From: Bradyrhizobium nitroreducens
GTDB taxonomy: Bacteria; Pseudomonadota; Alphaproteobacteria; Rhizobiales; Xanthobacteraceae
DNA length: 64,000 bases
Direction of reading: 5' to 3'
Assembly (NCBI RefSeq): GCF_002776695.1
Contig: NZ_LFJC01000003.1
Coordinates: 3,548,076-3,612,075 of the forward strand
Below the pieces are notes generated by a model. It was given only the letters and a program-made list of their open reading frames with translations, made no database searches and was not told the origin of the DNA. The translations under genes were made by a program, and so were the position numbers. Below are positions 1 to 8,409 of this stretch, piece after piece (within the stretch, counting starts at the first letter, position 1; every line of letters begins with the position of its first letter).

Positions 1-1528
1 AGGTCGCCGTGATCGATGTCGCCGAATTGAAGGTGAAGCCGGCCGCCGCCGTGGCACCGAACGTCACGGCTGTGACGCCGGTGAAATTGGTGCCGGTGAT
101 GGTCACCGACGTGCCACCGGCCGTCGGACCTGCGGTCGGCGAGATCGAGGTGACGGTCGGCGAGGGGATATAGGTGAACTGGTCCGCAGCAGAGGTGGCC
201 GACGTGCCGCCGGTGGTCGTCACCCTGATATCAACCGTGCCGGTGCCGGCCGGCGATGTGGCCGTGATCTGGGTGGCGGAATTGACCGTGAAGCCGGTCG
301 CCGGCGTTGCGCCGAAGGTCACGGCCGTTGCACCGGAGAGGTTGGTGCCGGTGATGGTGACGGTGGTGCCGCCCGCACCCGGACCCGACGTCGGTGAGAT
401 CGAGGTGACGGTTGGCGCGGGCACGTAAGTGAACTGGTCGGCCGCCGAGGTTGCCGATGTCCCGCCGGCGGTCGTCACTGTAATATCGACCGTGCCCGTG
501 CCGGCGGGTGACGTCGCCGTGATCTGGGTCGCCGAATTGACCGTGAAGCCTGTTGCGGCCGTTGCTCCGAACGTGACCGCGCTCGCGCCGGAAAGGTTTG
601 TGCCGGTGATCACCACGGTCGTGCCGCCGGTCTGCGGGCCCTGGGTCGGAGAAACCGAGGTCACCGTCGGCGGGCTGACATAAGTGTACTGGTCAGCGGC
701 CGATGTCGCAGACGTCACGCCATTGTTGGTGACGGTGACGTCGACGGTACCGGCGGCCCCAGCCGGCGCGACTGCCGTGATCTGCGTCGCGGAGTTGACG
801 GTGTAGCTGGTGGCATTGGTGGCGCCGAACTTGACGCCGCCGGCCCCGGTTGTGCCGGTCAAATTCGCGCCGGTGATGACGACGCTGTTGCCGCCCGCGG
901 TCGGTCCCGCGGTCGGAGAGACAGCCGTTACCGTTGGCGTTGGAAGGTTGACGGTGATCGTAAAGGACGTGTCAGTCAGCTCGGGATTGAAATTGCACTG
1001 GTTGGCCACCGTGCAGGCGCTTGCGTACCAGATCACAATCGTGTCGGTTCCCCCGCCCGATTGCGAGTTGAGCGTGATGTCGTACTCGGGAAACGACGTA
1101 AAACCGCCATCCGGCACGGGAACGAGCGTGTAGGTTCCCTTGCTCGTCGTGTAACTCAGATTCGTAGGGGTGAGGCCTCCCGCCGTCATCGGATAGTTGT
1201 TGAAGGCATCAACGTTGGGATTGCTGCCGTTCGATGAGCCGTAAAGACCCCACGCCACGGAATTGTTGGTGACACAAAGACCGACGGTGTTGCCGCCGCC
1301 GGTGCCGTTGATCGTGATCGTTGCAGCGTTTGTCGAGCCGGTCGTGACAGTGCACGCCGCATTCGCTGCCGCGATGGTACCAATCATCAAGACGGCCGCG
1401 AGGCCGATGCTTTGAACCGCGCGCCAAAGGGTCCGCGATATGCGCCGATGCCCGGTCCGGCTGTTGTACGCCAAGCCCGCCCATTCCCGGGCTGTTACTG
1501 GCACGGCCACAGCAAAAGCGTGACTCAC
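1..1528 (-). CDS. Secreted IPT/TIG-repeat protein, partial (C-terminus off the left edge)
   Basis: The reverse strand is open from the window edge to a GTG at 1528, preceded by an AAGGGGGG ribosome site. The N-terminus has basic residues, a hydrophobic stretch (VQSIGLAAVLMIGTIAAANA) and a signal-peptidase-like ANA|AC site, so it is exported. About 110 residues of unassigned beta-rich sequence follow, then at least four tandem IPT/TIG (Ig-like, transcription-factor-type) units of about 85 residues. Each unit carries PTVTSISPTSGP, GGTTVTITGTNLSG, AVTFGATPAT and a GTVDITV strand. Such arrays occur in surface or secreted adhesins and enzymes. The repeat units are also similar at the DNA level (period about 255 bp). 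The C-terminal domain that would define the function lies outside the window. It is divergent from the collar-protein genes. Confidence 0.8.
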   Translation of the reverse strand, partial: MSHAFAVAVPVTAREWAGLAYNSRTGHRRISRTLWRAVQSIGLAAVLMIGTIAAANAACTVTTGSTNAATITINGTGGGNTVGLCVTNNSVAWGLYGSSNGSNPNVDAFNNYPMTAGGLTPTNLSYTTSKGTYTLVPVPDGGFTSFPEYDITLNSQSGGGTDTIVIWYASACTVANQCNFNPELTDTSFTITVNLPTPTVTAVSPTAGPTAGGNSVVITGANLTGTTGAGGVKFGATNATSYTVNSATQITAVAPAGAAGTVDVTVTNNGVTSATSAADQYTYVSPPTVTSVSPTQGPQTGGTTVVITGTNLSGASAVTFGATAATGFTVNSATQITATSPAGTGTVDITVTTAGGTSATSAADQFTYVPAPTVTSISPTSGPGAGGTTVTITGTNLSGATAVTFGATPATGFTVNSATQITATSPAGTGTVDIRVTTTGGTSATSAADQFTYIPSPTVTSISPTAGPTAGGTSVTITGTNFTGVTAVTFGATAAAGFTFNSATSITAT

Positions 1529-1906
1529 CGGCCCCCCTTGCGGCAGCTCCCGACATAAGAGCTTCCGCGCTGAAATCCCTGATTGTGCAATTGATCGCGT
1601 AAATTCTTGCGTGCATTTAGGGTCTGATGCCGGAAACAATGCAAGCGCATGCAGGCCTGAACGCCCCGAAACGTCATCCAGGAGGACTACTTTCCGGCGA
1701 ACCGTGGCATTGCGGCAACAAATGCGTGCTTCGGCAATGATCGCCGGGGATGTCGATTTATGGTTGTGCGCCTGCTTGACTGTCAACGCAGCCTGGTTAA
1801 CAATCTAAGCGAGTGCGGTTCTATAATTTCATTCTTTAATTTAGGTATTGCCGTCGTCGTTCGCATGGTCACGCGACAGATCACTTGATTTTTTGGGGGA
1901 GGGGTT
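1529..1906. other. Intergenic region between divergent IPT/TIG and collar-protein genes
   Basis: This 378-bp gap has no credible gene. It must hold the promoters for both divergent transcription units. The right end carries a strong purine-rich ribosome site (GGGGGAGGGG, just before the ATG at 1907). I see no operator-like dyad, terminator or RNA gene in it. Confidence 0.5.
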
Positions 1907-2443
1907 ATGCCGTACGAGCCTGTTCTGGGGCAGATCATGCCTTTCGCCGGCGCAACGATCCCGAGGAATTGGGCGCTCTGCAACGGAGCGCTGCTCGCGA
2001 TCCAGCCCAATCAGGCCTTGTTCTCTTTGCTCGGTACCTATTATGGCGGCAACGGCGTGACGACGTTTGCGCTTCCCGATCTGCGCGGCCGCGCCATTCT
2101 TGGTTCGAGCGGCAGCTCCGGGGCGTATCCGGCCGGCGCGCTCGGCGGATCGGTGTCGGTCAACATGACCGCGCTCCAGCTGCCGCAGCACAATCACCTC
2201 ATCCAGGCGACGGCTGCGAACGGCCAGGGACGCGGTGCACCGCCCGACAACAACATTTTTGCGACGAGCACAGCGCCGGCCGGGAAGAATATCTTCCTGA
2301 CCGCAGGCAGTGCCGAGACCCCGCTCGCGACCGGCACGAATTTGGTGAACGAGGGCAGCGGCCAACCGCACAACAACATGCAGCCCTATCTCGTCATCAA
2401 CTATTTGATCGCGATGCAGGGCACCTACCCCTCGCGAAACTAG
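1907..2443 (+). CDS. Phage tail collar-domain protein (microcystin-dependent-protein type), copy 1
   Basis: A 178-residue protein of the phage tail collar family (Pfam Tail Collar type, as in MdpB-like proteins). The hallmark block GTYYGGNGVTTFALPDLRGR lies at residues 43-62, preceded by PRNWALCNGALLAI, and the protein ends with an HNNMQPYLVINYLIA block. There is no signal peptide or membrane segment. It is the first of three tandem paralogues (178, 175 and 180 residues), with an excellent GGGGGAGGGG ribosome site. Outside phages these proteins occur in small chromosomal clusters whose function is not settled. No other phage structural gene is nearby. Confidence 0.85.
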   Translation: MPYEPVLGQIMPFAGATIPRNWALCNGALLAIQPNQALFSLLGTYYGGNGVTTFALPDLRGRAILGSSGSSGAYPAGALGGSVSVNMTALQLPQHNHLIQATAANGQGRGAPPDNNIFATSTAPAGKNIFLTAGSAETPLATGTNLVNEGSGQPHNNMQPYLVINYLIAMQGTYPSRN

Positions 2444-2562
2444 CAACTCCCCGGATCGGGTCTCCACCGACCAGATCAAATTTCAACGCTTCGAACCTAT
2501 CGCGCGTCTTGTCCATCGGCACAATCAGGCTGGCGTGCACAGAGAGAGAGGGGAGTTTTGCG

Positions 2563-3090
2563 ATGGCAGATCCGTTTATCGGCGAGATACGTCTGTTCGG
2601 CTTTCCGCGAGTCCCGGATGGCTGGCTGGCCTGCAGCGGACAGTCGCTGGCGATCTCACAATACGACGTCCTTTATGCGGTCATCGGCACGACCTATGGC
2701 GGCGACGGAGTGCAGACCTTCAATCTCCCCGATCTGCGCGGTCGCGTTCCGATCGGCCAGGGCACCGGACAGGGCCTCCCTACCTATGCGCTTGGCCAAA
2801 TGGCGGGAGAGGAAGATCATACGCTGATCGAAGCGGAAATGCCGGTGCACAGCCATTCGCTGATGTCGTCCACGGCCACCGCCGACACGGCAACACCGGG
2901 ACCGACCGTGCACCTGGCAACGGCTTCAACCGGCAATCTTTACGCGCCGGTCATGAATGCCGCGCCCTACGCGACGATGGCTCCTTGCGTCACCACGGCA
3001 GGCAAGAACATCGGACACAACAACATGATGCCGACCGTCGTCGCCAACTACTGCATCTGCTTCAACGGCATTTTTCCGTCACCGGGCTAG
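2563..3090 (+). CDS. Phage tail collar-domain protein, copy 2
   Basis: A 175-residue paralogue of the previous gene, starting MADPFIGEIRLFGFPRVPDG after a GGGGAG site. It has the family signature TTYGGDGVQTFNLPDLRGR followed by VPIGQGTGQG, a PVHSHS motif and a C-terminal HNNMMPTVVANYCICFNGIFP block. Longer reading through upstream sequence is possible, but neither family length nor the ribosome site supports it. It lies 119 bp after copy 1 and 37 bp before copy 3, so the three are probably co-transcribed. The paralogues differ most in the middle, between the LPDLRGR block and the HNNM block. Confidence 0.85.
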   Translation: MADPFIGEIRLFGFPRVPDGWLACSGQSLAISQYDVLYAVIGTTYGGDGVQTFNLPDLRGRVPIGQGTGQGLPTYALGQMAGEEDHTLIEAEMPVHSHSLMSSTATADTATPGPTVHLATASTGNLYAPVMNAAPYATMAPCVTTAGKNIGHNNMMPTVVANYCICFNGIFPSPG

Positions 3091-3127
3091 GCCGCCCGGG
3101 TACTGGGCTCGTCTCAAGGAAAGCAAC

Positions 3128-3670
3128 ATGTCAACTCCCTACGTCGGCGAAATTCAGGCGTTCCCGTTTGCCTTCGCGGTTGGCGGCTTCAACAATGCCT
3201 GGCTGCCGTGCTTCGGACAGCTTGTCGCCGTTCAAGCCTTCACGCCGTTGTTTGCGCTGATCGGCACCAATTACGGTGGCAACGGCACGACCAACTTCGC
3301 TTTGCCCAATCTCAACGGCGCGGTGACGATCAGTCAGGGTACCGGGCCGGGATTGCAGCCGCGCGTCGTCGGCGAGTCCATCGGCAGCTCCCAGGTCAGC
3401 CTGATCGGCGACAACATGGCGATGCACACGCACGCGCTGCAACTGGGCAGCAACACTGCGCAAAATGCCGCGCCCGGTCCCGGGACGGGAATGAACATGG
3501 TCGCGCTCAATCCGGTGTTCAACGGCTTCGTGGATCCGCCCGGCAATCTCACCTTTTCGCCCAACGCGGTCACGTTCACCGGGCAGAGCCTGCCTCACGA
3601 CAACATGCAGCCGACCCAGGCCCTGATCATGTGCATTGCCTATGCGGGTATCTTTCCGAGCTTTCCATAG
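3128..3670 (+). CDS. Phage tail collar-domain protein, copy 3
   Basis: A 180-residue member of the same family: MSTPYVGEIQAFPFAFAVGG, then GTNYGGNGTTNFALPNLNG, a glycine-rich ISQGTGPG segment, a MAMHTHALQL motif and the terminal HDNMQPTQALIMCIAYAGIFP block. Here the canonical LPDLRGR is LPNLNGA, the most diverged signature of the three copies. The ribosome site AAGGAAAG stands well placed before the ATG. The GNAT gene starts only 9 bp after its stop, so the two are very likely co-translated. Confidence 0.85.
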   Translation: MSTPYVGEIQAFPFAFAVGGFNNAWLPCFGQLVAVQAFTPLFALIGTNYGGNGTTNFALPNLNGAVTISQGTGPGLQPRVVGESIGSSQVSLIGDNMAMHTHALQLGSNTAQNAAPGPGTGMNMVALNPVFNGFVDPPGNLTFSPNAVTFTGQSLPHDNMQPTQALIMCIAYAGIFPSFP

Positions 3671-3679
3671 CGCCCACGC

Positions 3680-4198
3680 ATGATCGACGGCGGCGCGCGG
3701 CTCGACATTGTCCCTGGCGATCCGGATTTGCGCCTGCGGTCAGCCGATCCCGGTGATAAGCCGTTCACGCGGCAGCTGTTCCGCGAGGCCAGGAGCAGGC
3801 AATTCATAGCCGCAGGACTGTCCGGGCCGATCCTCGAGCAGGTTCTCGAACAACAATTCCGCGGCCAGACGAACGGCTATGCCGTGCAGTTTCCGGACGC
3901 GATCTCGTTGATCGTCACACGAGACGGGGGCGCGATCGGTCGTCTGCTGCTTCATTGCGCAAGCGGGCACTGGCACATCATCGACATCGCGCTGCTGCCG
4001 GCCGCTTGCGGTCGCGGCGCCGGCGCGAAGATCCTCGACGCTCTCGAAGCTAGCGCTCGGCAGCAGAGTGTCGGTGCGCTGACGCTCACGGTGCTCGCGA
4101 GCAATGTGAGGGCGCGCCGGTTTTACCTGCGGCACGGATTTGTCGAGCGGGAGGCTGCGGGCGCCGCGTACATTGCGATGAGAAAGGATATCGGCTAG
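3680..4198 (+). CDS. GNAT-family N-acetyltransferase
   Basis: A 172-residue GCN5-related acetyltransferase. The acetyl-CoA-binding motif A is GRGAGAKILDALEASARQQS, preceded by the strand IIDIALLPAACGRG. Motif B follows as LTVLASNVRARRFYLRHGFVE. The family transfers acetyl from acetyl-CoA to an amine, but the substrate cannot be read from sequence. It is the last gene of the collar-protein cluster (9 bp after copy 3), which suggests it modifies or accompanies those proteins. The converging hydrolase gene ends 4 bp inside its 3' end. Confidence 0.85.
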   Translation: MIDGGARLDIVPGDPDLRLRSADPGDKPFTRQLFREARSRQFIAAGLSGPILEQVLEQQFRGQTNGYAVQFPDAISLIVTRDGGAIGRLLLHCASGHWHIIDIALLPAACGRGAGAKILDALEASARQQSVGALTLTVLASNVRARRFYLRHGFVEREAAGAAYIAMRKDIG

Positions 4199-5151
4199 CG
4201 CGCCGACGCTTGGCGCAGGAACTCCACAAGCGCCGCGTTCACCTCGTCGGGCCGTTCCTGCTGCACCCAATGGCCGGCGCCCTCGATGATCAGCTTTCGC
4301 TTCAGATTGGGCAGCACGCGCTCGAGCTCGTTGACGCGCTTGGCGCCGATCAGGCCGGTGATGACGGCGTCCCGGGAGCCGGCGATGAACAGCGAGGGCT
4401 GACGGATCTGTGCGTCCTGCCAAGGCGCTGTCAGCTCCCAATTGCGGTCGATGTTGCGGTACCAGTTCAGCCCGCCGCGAAAGCCGGACTTGCGGAAGCT
4501 CTCGGTGAAATAGGCGAGATCTTCCTCGCTGAGCCATGCGGGCAGGGGCTCCTCGGCGGTCGCGTGGCTGAGAAAGCCCTGGCCCTCCTGCACGAACATG
4601 GCGGCAGTGGGATCGGCGAGCCCGCGTCCCCCGAGCACGATGCGCATGGTGCGGGCGGCATCGCGCTCGAGCTCGGCCTCGGCGACCCCGGGGGCCTGGA
4701 AATACTGCCAGTAGAAGTTGGTGACGCCGCCCTGGCGCAACAGGTCGAGCGGCCTACCGCGCCCGCGGAACGGCGGCGGCACGCTCAGCCCCGCGACCGC
4801 CGCGAAGATGTCCGGCCGGAACAGCGCCGCGTGCCAGGCGACCGGCGCGCCCCAATCGTGCCCGACCACCATCGCCCTGGTCTCGCCGAGCGCCTGCACC
4901 AGGCCAACCACGTCGCCGACCGTGTCGAAGATCGAATAGGCATTCACGTCGGGCGGCGCCGCGCTCTGGCCGTAGCCGCGCATGTCGGGGGCGACGACGT
5001 GAAATCCGGCCCCGGCGAGGGCGGGAATCTGGTGGCGCCAGGAATAGGACAGCTCCGGCCAGCCATGGCAAAGCACCACCAGGGGCCCCTGGCCGGCTTC
5101 GCGGATGAAGAGATCGATGCCGTTGGCCTTGATCACGCGGGTGGAGGACAT
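4195..5151 (-). CDS. Alpha/beta hydrolase, epoxide hydrolase-like
   Basis: A 318-residue alpha/beta-hydrolase of the soluble epoxide hydrolase group. The oxyanion motif HGWPE is at residues 29-33. The nucleophile elbow VVGHDWGA puts an Asp at residue 99, as in epoxide hydrolases and dehalogenases rather than serine esterases. The catalytic His lies in GAGHW near residue 294. The family opens epoxides to diols by way of an Asp ester, but the substrate is unknown. The start was set at 5151 (MSSTRVIKANGIDLF), after a GGCGGAAAAG site. A longer reading to 5265 adds sequence not typical of the family. It is divergent from the carboxypeptidase gene. Confidence 0.85.
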   Translation of the reverse strand: MSSTRVIKANGIDLFIREAGQGPLVVLCHGWPELSYSWRHQIPALAGAGFHVVAPDMRGYGQSAAPPDVNAYSIFDTVGDVVGLVQALGETRAMVVGHDWGAPVAWHAALFRPDIFAAVAGLSVPPPFRGRGRPLDLLRQGGVTNFYWQYFQAPGVAEAELERDAARTMRIVLGGRGLADPTAAMFVQEGQGFLSHATAEEPLPAWLSEEDLAYFTESFRKSGFRGGLNWYRNIDRNWELTAPWQDAQIRQPSLFIAGSRDAVITGLIGAKRVNELERVLPNLKRKLIIEGAGHWVQQERPDEVNAALVEFLRQASAR

Positions 5152-5304
5152 CGCTTTTCCGCCTTGTTTCAGGGGTTTGGTCGGGAAACATGAGGTGCCA
5201 CGATAGGGGCGCGGCGAGAATCGTGCAATCTTCGGGCAGGTGTCCAACCCCCGCGTTGTTCGCACCGATTCCAGCTGTTAGAACGCTGCTCTCAGGGCTT
5301 GGCC

Positions 5305-6567
5305 ATGGTATGTCGTCTTCCTTCCCACCGTCGCACCCGGTTCACCGCCGGAGCGCTGGCGCGCGGCCTGATCGCGGCGGTCCTGGCGGCAAGCATCGGC
5401 TGGAGCGGGGCGCTTTGGGCCGCGAACCAGAGCGTCCAGGGCGCGAAGAAAACGGAGGATTCCGGCTTCGACGGCGATGCCCCAACCGCGATCCTGATCG
5501 AGGCCACGAGCGGCAGCGTGCTGTTCGAGAAGAATGCCGACGAGCTGCGCGCGCCCTCCAGCATGATGAAGCTGATGACGGCGGAGGTCGTCTTCAATGC
5601 GATCAAGAAGGGCGACATCAAGCTGACCGACGAGTACCGGATCAGTGAGAACGCCTGGCGCCGGGGCGGCGCGCCCTCGGGCGGCTCGACCATGTTCGCC
5701 GCCATCAACAGCAAGGTCTCGGTCGACGATCTCCTGCACGGCGCGATCATCCAGAGCGGCAACGACGCCTGCATCGCGCTCGCCGAAGCCATGGCGGGCA
5801 ACGAGAAGATCTTCGCGGCCGACTTCATGACCAAGCGCGCCCGCGAGCTCGGCATGACCAGATCGACCTTCGGCAACTCCAACGGGTTGCCCGACCCCGC
5901 CAACAAAATGACCGTGCGCGAACTCGGAATCCTCGCCCGGCACATCATCCTGGACTTCCCCGAATTCTACAAACTGTTCGGCGAGAAGGAGTACACCTGG
6001 AACAAGATCCGCCAACCCAACCGCAATCCGCTGCTCAATTCGATGGAAGGCGCCGACGGCCTCAAGACCGGCTACACCAAGGAAGGCGGCTACGGCATGG
6101 TCGGTTCGGCGGTGCAGAACGGGACGAGGCTGATCGTCGTCGTCAACGGGCTGGAAGATCCCGAGGATCGTGCCACGGAAGCCAAGAAAATGCTGGAATG
6201 GGGGTTCCGCAATTTCGAGACCCGCACGCTGATCGCGGCCGACCAGCCCGTCGGCTATGCCAAGGTGTTCGGCGGCGAGAGTCGCTCGGTGAAGCTCGTC
6301 GCCAAGACTCCGGTGAAGGTGATGGTGCACAAGAACGGCAGCGACAAGCTGATCGCGCGCGTCGTCTATAGCGGCCCGGTGCGGGCGCCGGTCGAGGCCG
6401 GCCAGCGGGTCGGTGTGGTCAGGGTCTGGCGCAGCGGCAACATCGCGGTGGAGACGCCGGTCTATGCCGCCGAAGCGATCGGCACCGGCTCGACCGTGCG
6501 CCGGGCGATCGACGGCGCCAGCGAGCTCGTGATCGGCATGTTCCGCGCAGGCGCCGAGAAGCTCTGA
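5305..6567 (+). CDS. D-alanyl-D-alanine carboxypeptidase (penicillin-binding protein 5/6 family)
   Basis: A 420-residue serine D,D-carboxypeptidase that trims the terminal D-Ala of peptidoglycan pentapeptides in the periplasm. The three penicillin-binding motifs are present: SxxK at residues 86-89 (SMMK), SGN at 151-153 and KTG at 254-256. A hydrophobic export signal spans residues 19-40 (ARGLIAAVLAASIGWSGALWAA), and a C-terminal domain follows the catalytic core. The ATG at 5305 has an AGGG site 7 bases upstream; a TTG at 5299 is the alternative. The next gene, tmk, begins 3 bp after the stop, so this heads the dac-tmk-holB-metG unit. Confidence 0.93.
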   Translation: MVCRLPSHRRTRFTAGALARGLIAAVLAASIGWSGALWAANQSVQGAKKTEDSGFDGDAPTAILIEATSGSVLFEKNADELRAPSSMMKLMTAEVVFNAIKKGDIKLTDEYRISENAWRRGGAPSGGSTMFAAINSKVSVDDLLHGAIIQSGNDACIALAEAMAGNEKIFAADFMTKRARELGMTRSTFGNSNGLPDPANKMTVRELGILARHIILDFPEFYKLFGEKEYTWNKIRQPNRNPLLNSMEGADGLKTGYTKEGGYGMVGSAVQNGTRLIVVVNGLEDPEDRATEAKKMLEWGFRNFETRTLIAADQPVGYAKVFGGESRSVKLVAKTPVKVMVHKNGSDKLIARVVYSGPVRAPVEAGQRVGVVRVWRSGNIAVETPVYAAEAIGTGSTVRRAIDGASELVIGMFRAGAEKL

Positions 6568-6569
6568 TC

Positions 6570-7256
6570 ATGAGTGAGAGCGCGGGACAGCGGCCGTCCG
6601 GACGCGGACGCTTCATCACCTTTGAAGGCGGTGAGGGCACCGGCAAATCGACCCAGATCAAGAAGCTCGCCGACCGTCTGAAGGCGGCAAAGCTGCGCAT
6701 CCGAGTCACCCGTGAGCCGGGCGGCTCGCCGGGCGCCGAGATCATGCGTCATCTGGTGCTGTCGGGCATGGGCAGGCTGCTCGGCCCCGAGGCAGAGACG
6801 CTGCTGTTCGCCGCCGCGCGCGATGACCATGTCCGCACCGTGATCCTCCCGGCGCTCAACCAGGGCACATGGGTGCTGTGCGACCGCTTCGCCGACTCGA
6901 CGCGGGCCTATCAGGGCAGCCTCGGCCGCGTGCCGGCCGGGCTGATCAACGCGATGCAGCGGGTCACGATCGGCGATCTCAAGCCGGATCTCACCATCGT
7001 GCTCGATTTGCCGGTCGAGATCGGCCTGCAGCGCGCCGCCGCGCGCCGCGGCAGCGGCACGCCCGACCGGTTCGAGAGCGAGCAGCTCAGTTTCCACCAA
7101 GGCCTGCGCGAGGCCTATCGCAAGATCGCCGCGGACGATCCCGCGCGCTGCGTGTTGATCGACGCCAATTCCGACCCTGACACGGTCGCAGGCCGCGTCT
7201 GGACTGCGCTGCGCGATCGCCTGCTTCCGACGCCGGCTTCGGTGGTGTCGGCATGA
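6570..7256 (+). CDS. tmk: Thymidylate kinase
   Basis: A 228-residue dTMP kinase converting dTMP to dTDP with ATP. The P-loop FEGGEGTGKST spans residues 18-28. The TREPGGSPGAE segment and the DR motif with CDRFADSTRAYQG are diagnostic of the family. The length is slightly above the usual 205-215 because of a 14-residue N-terminal lead. It lies 3 bp after the carboxypeptidase gene and overlaps holB by 4 bp (ATGA type), so translation is probably coupled. Confidence 0.96.
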   Translation: MSESAGQRPSGRGRFITFEGGEGTGKSTQIKKLADRLKAAKLRIRVTREPGGSPGAEIMRHLVLSGMGRLLGPEAETLLFAAARDDHVRTVILPALNQGTWVLCDRFADSTRAYQGSLGRVPAGLINAMQRVTIGDLKPDLTIVLDLPVEIGLQRAAARRGSGTPDRFESEQLSFHQGLREAYRKIAADDPARCVLIDANSDPDTVAGRVWTALRDRLLPTPASVVSA

Positions 7257-8299
7257 GCCCGCGTCAGACCGAGCGCGAAAGCGCCATTCCGCATCCGCGG
7301 GAGACGAGCCGTCTGTTCGGCCATCGCGAGGCCGAGGCGGCGCTGTTGGCGGCCTATCGCAGCGGCCGGATTCCGCATGCCTGGCTGATCGGCGGGGCTC
7401 AGGGGATCGGCAAGGCGACGCTGGCCTATCGCATGGCGCGCTTCGTGCTCGCTCATGGCCAGCCGCTCGCGGAAGCCGTGCAGCGCGCCGAGGACCTCGC
7501 GATCGATCCCGACGACCCCGTGGCGCGGCAGGTCGCGGCGAGTTCGCATGGCGGCCTGCTGACGCTGGAGCGTACCGCCAACGATCGCGGCGTGATGCGC
7601 ACCGTGATCACCGTGGACGAGACGCGCGAGACGATCGGCTTCTTCGGCTCGACCGCGGCGGCAGAAGGCTGGCGCGTCTGCATCGTCGACACCGTGGACG
7701 AGCTCAACCCGAATGCGGCCAACGCGCTCCTGAAGATTTTGGAGGAGCCGCCCCAGCAATCGTTGTTCCTGCTGGTAAGCCACGCGCCCGCGCGCGTGCT
7801 TGCCACGATCCAGTCGCGTTGCCGCAAGCTCCGCCTGCGGCCGCTCGCAACGGACGATGTGATCGGGGCTGCGGCTGCAGCGGCCGAGCTCGATCCGAAC
7901 GATCATGCGCTGCGCGAGGCGGCGGAGGCCTCGGAGGGGAGCGTTGCACGAGCCCTGACGCTGCTCGGCGGCGACGCGCTGAAGCTCCAGAAACGCACGG
8001 CGGCGCTGCTTGCGCGCCTGCCGCAGGTCGATCCGCGCGAGTTGCACACGCTCGGCGATTCGCTTCCCACCAGCGACCGCGTCGCGCTCGCCGCCTTCAT
8101 CGACGGCATCGATCGCTGGATTGCGGAACGGCTGCATGCGGACGAGGCCAATGCCAACCAGAACCTGCCGCGCCTTGCGCGCTTAAGCGAGGTATGGGAA
8201 AAGATCGTCCGCGCCGCGCGCGACACCGAAACCTACAATCTGGAGCGCAAGCCCTTGGTTTTCTCGGTGTTCGGCTGGCTGGCGGACGCAACGCGCTAA
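7253..8299 (+). CDS. holB: DNA polymerase III delta-prime subunit
   Basis: A 348-residue clamp-loader subunit. It has a Walker-A-like loop GGAQGIGKATL (residues 47-57), the delta-prime motif DELNPNAANALLKILEEPP, and the sensor motif SRC (IQSRCRKLRLRPL). The four-cysteine zinc module of many delta-prime subunits is not evident, because the region after the P-loop lacks clustered cysteines. The start overlaps the tmk stop by 4 bp. The pairing tmk-holB followed by metG and tatD is the standard alphaproteobacterial arrangement. Confidence 0.93.
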   Translation: MSPRQTERESAIPHPRETSRLFGHREAEAALLAAYRSGRIPHAWLIGGAQGIGKATLAYRMARFVLAHGQPLAEAVQRAEDLAIDPDDPVARQVAASSHGGLLTLERTANDRGVMRTVITVDETRETIGFFGSTAAAEGWRVCIVDTVDELNPNAANALLKILEEPPQQSLFLLVSHAPARVLATIQSRCRKLRLRPLATDDVIGAAAAAAELDPNDHALREAAEASEGSVARALTLLGGDALKLQKRTAALLARLPQVDPRELHTLGDSLPTSDRVALAAFIDGIDRWIAERLHADEANANQNLPRLARLSEVWEKIVRAARDTETYNLERKPLVFSVFGWLADATR

Positions 8300-8300
8300 A

Positions 8301-8346
8301 GCATGATCCGGAACAGTGCGCAGCGGTTTTCCGAAAAGGATCATGC
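8301..8346. repeat. Interspersed palindromic element (GCATGATCC...GGATCATGC)
   Basis: A 46-bp imperfect palindrome in the holB-metG gap. The outer arms are GCATGATCC and GGATCATGC, and the middle reads GGAACAGTG...GGTTTTCCGAAAA. It matches from memory a short dispersed repeat found very often between genes in Rhizobiales, including Bradyrhizobium and relatives. It can fold into a stem-loop and begins two bases after the holB stop codon, so it may influence readthrough into metG. Confidence 0.7.
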
Positions 8347-8409
8347 GCAAATCAATAGTCGAACTCAGGTTCGTTTCCAGATTTCGAGAAGCCGGTAAAG
8401 GAATTCGTC

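Noticed and set aside
1907..4198. Prophage or tail-fibre remnant
   Set aside because: Only collar-domain proteins are present, with no other structural, integrase or lysis gene, so they are treated as chromosomal collar-type genes.
4210..5193. Long + strand reading frame (327 residues)
   Set aside because: It is antisense to the epoxide hydrolase-like gene, has no family-like motifs, and the opposite frame has full catalytic motifs.
5152..5304. FNR-type or ICE-type regulatory box between divergent genes
   Set aside because: No matching dyad was found by eye; only ordinary promoter space is seen.
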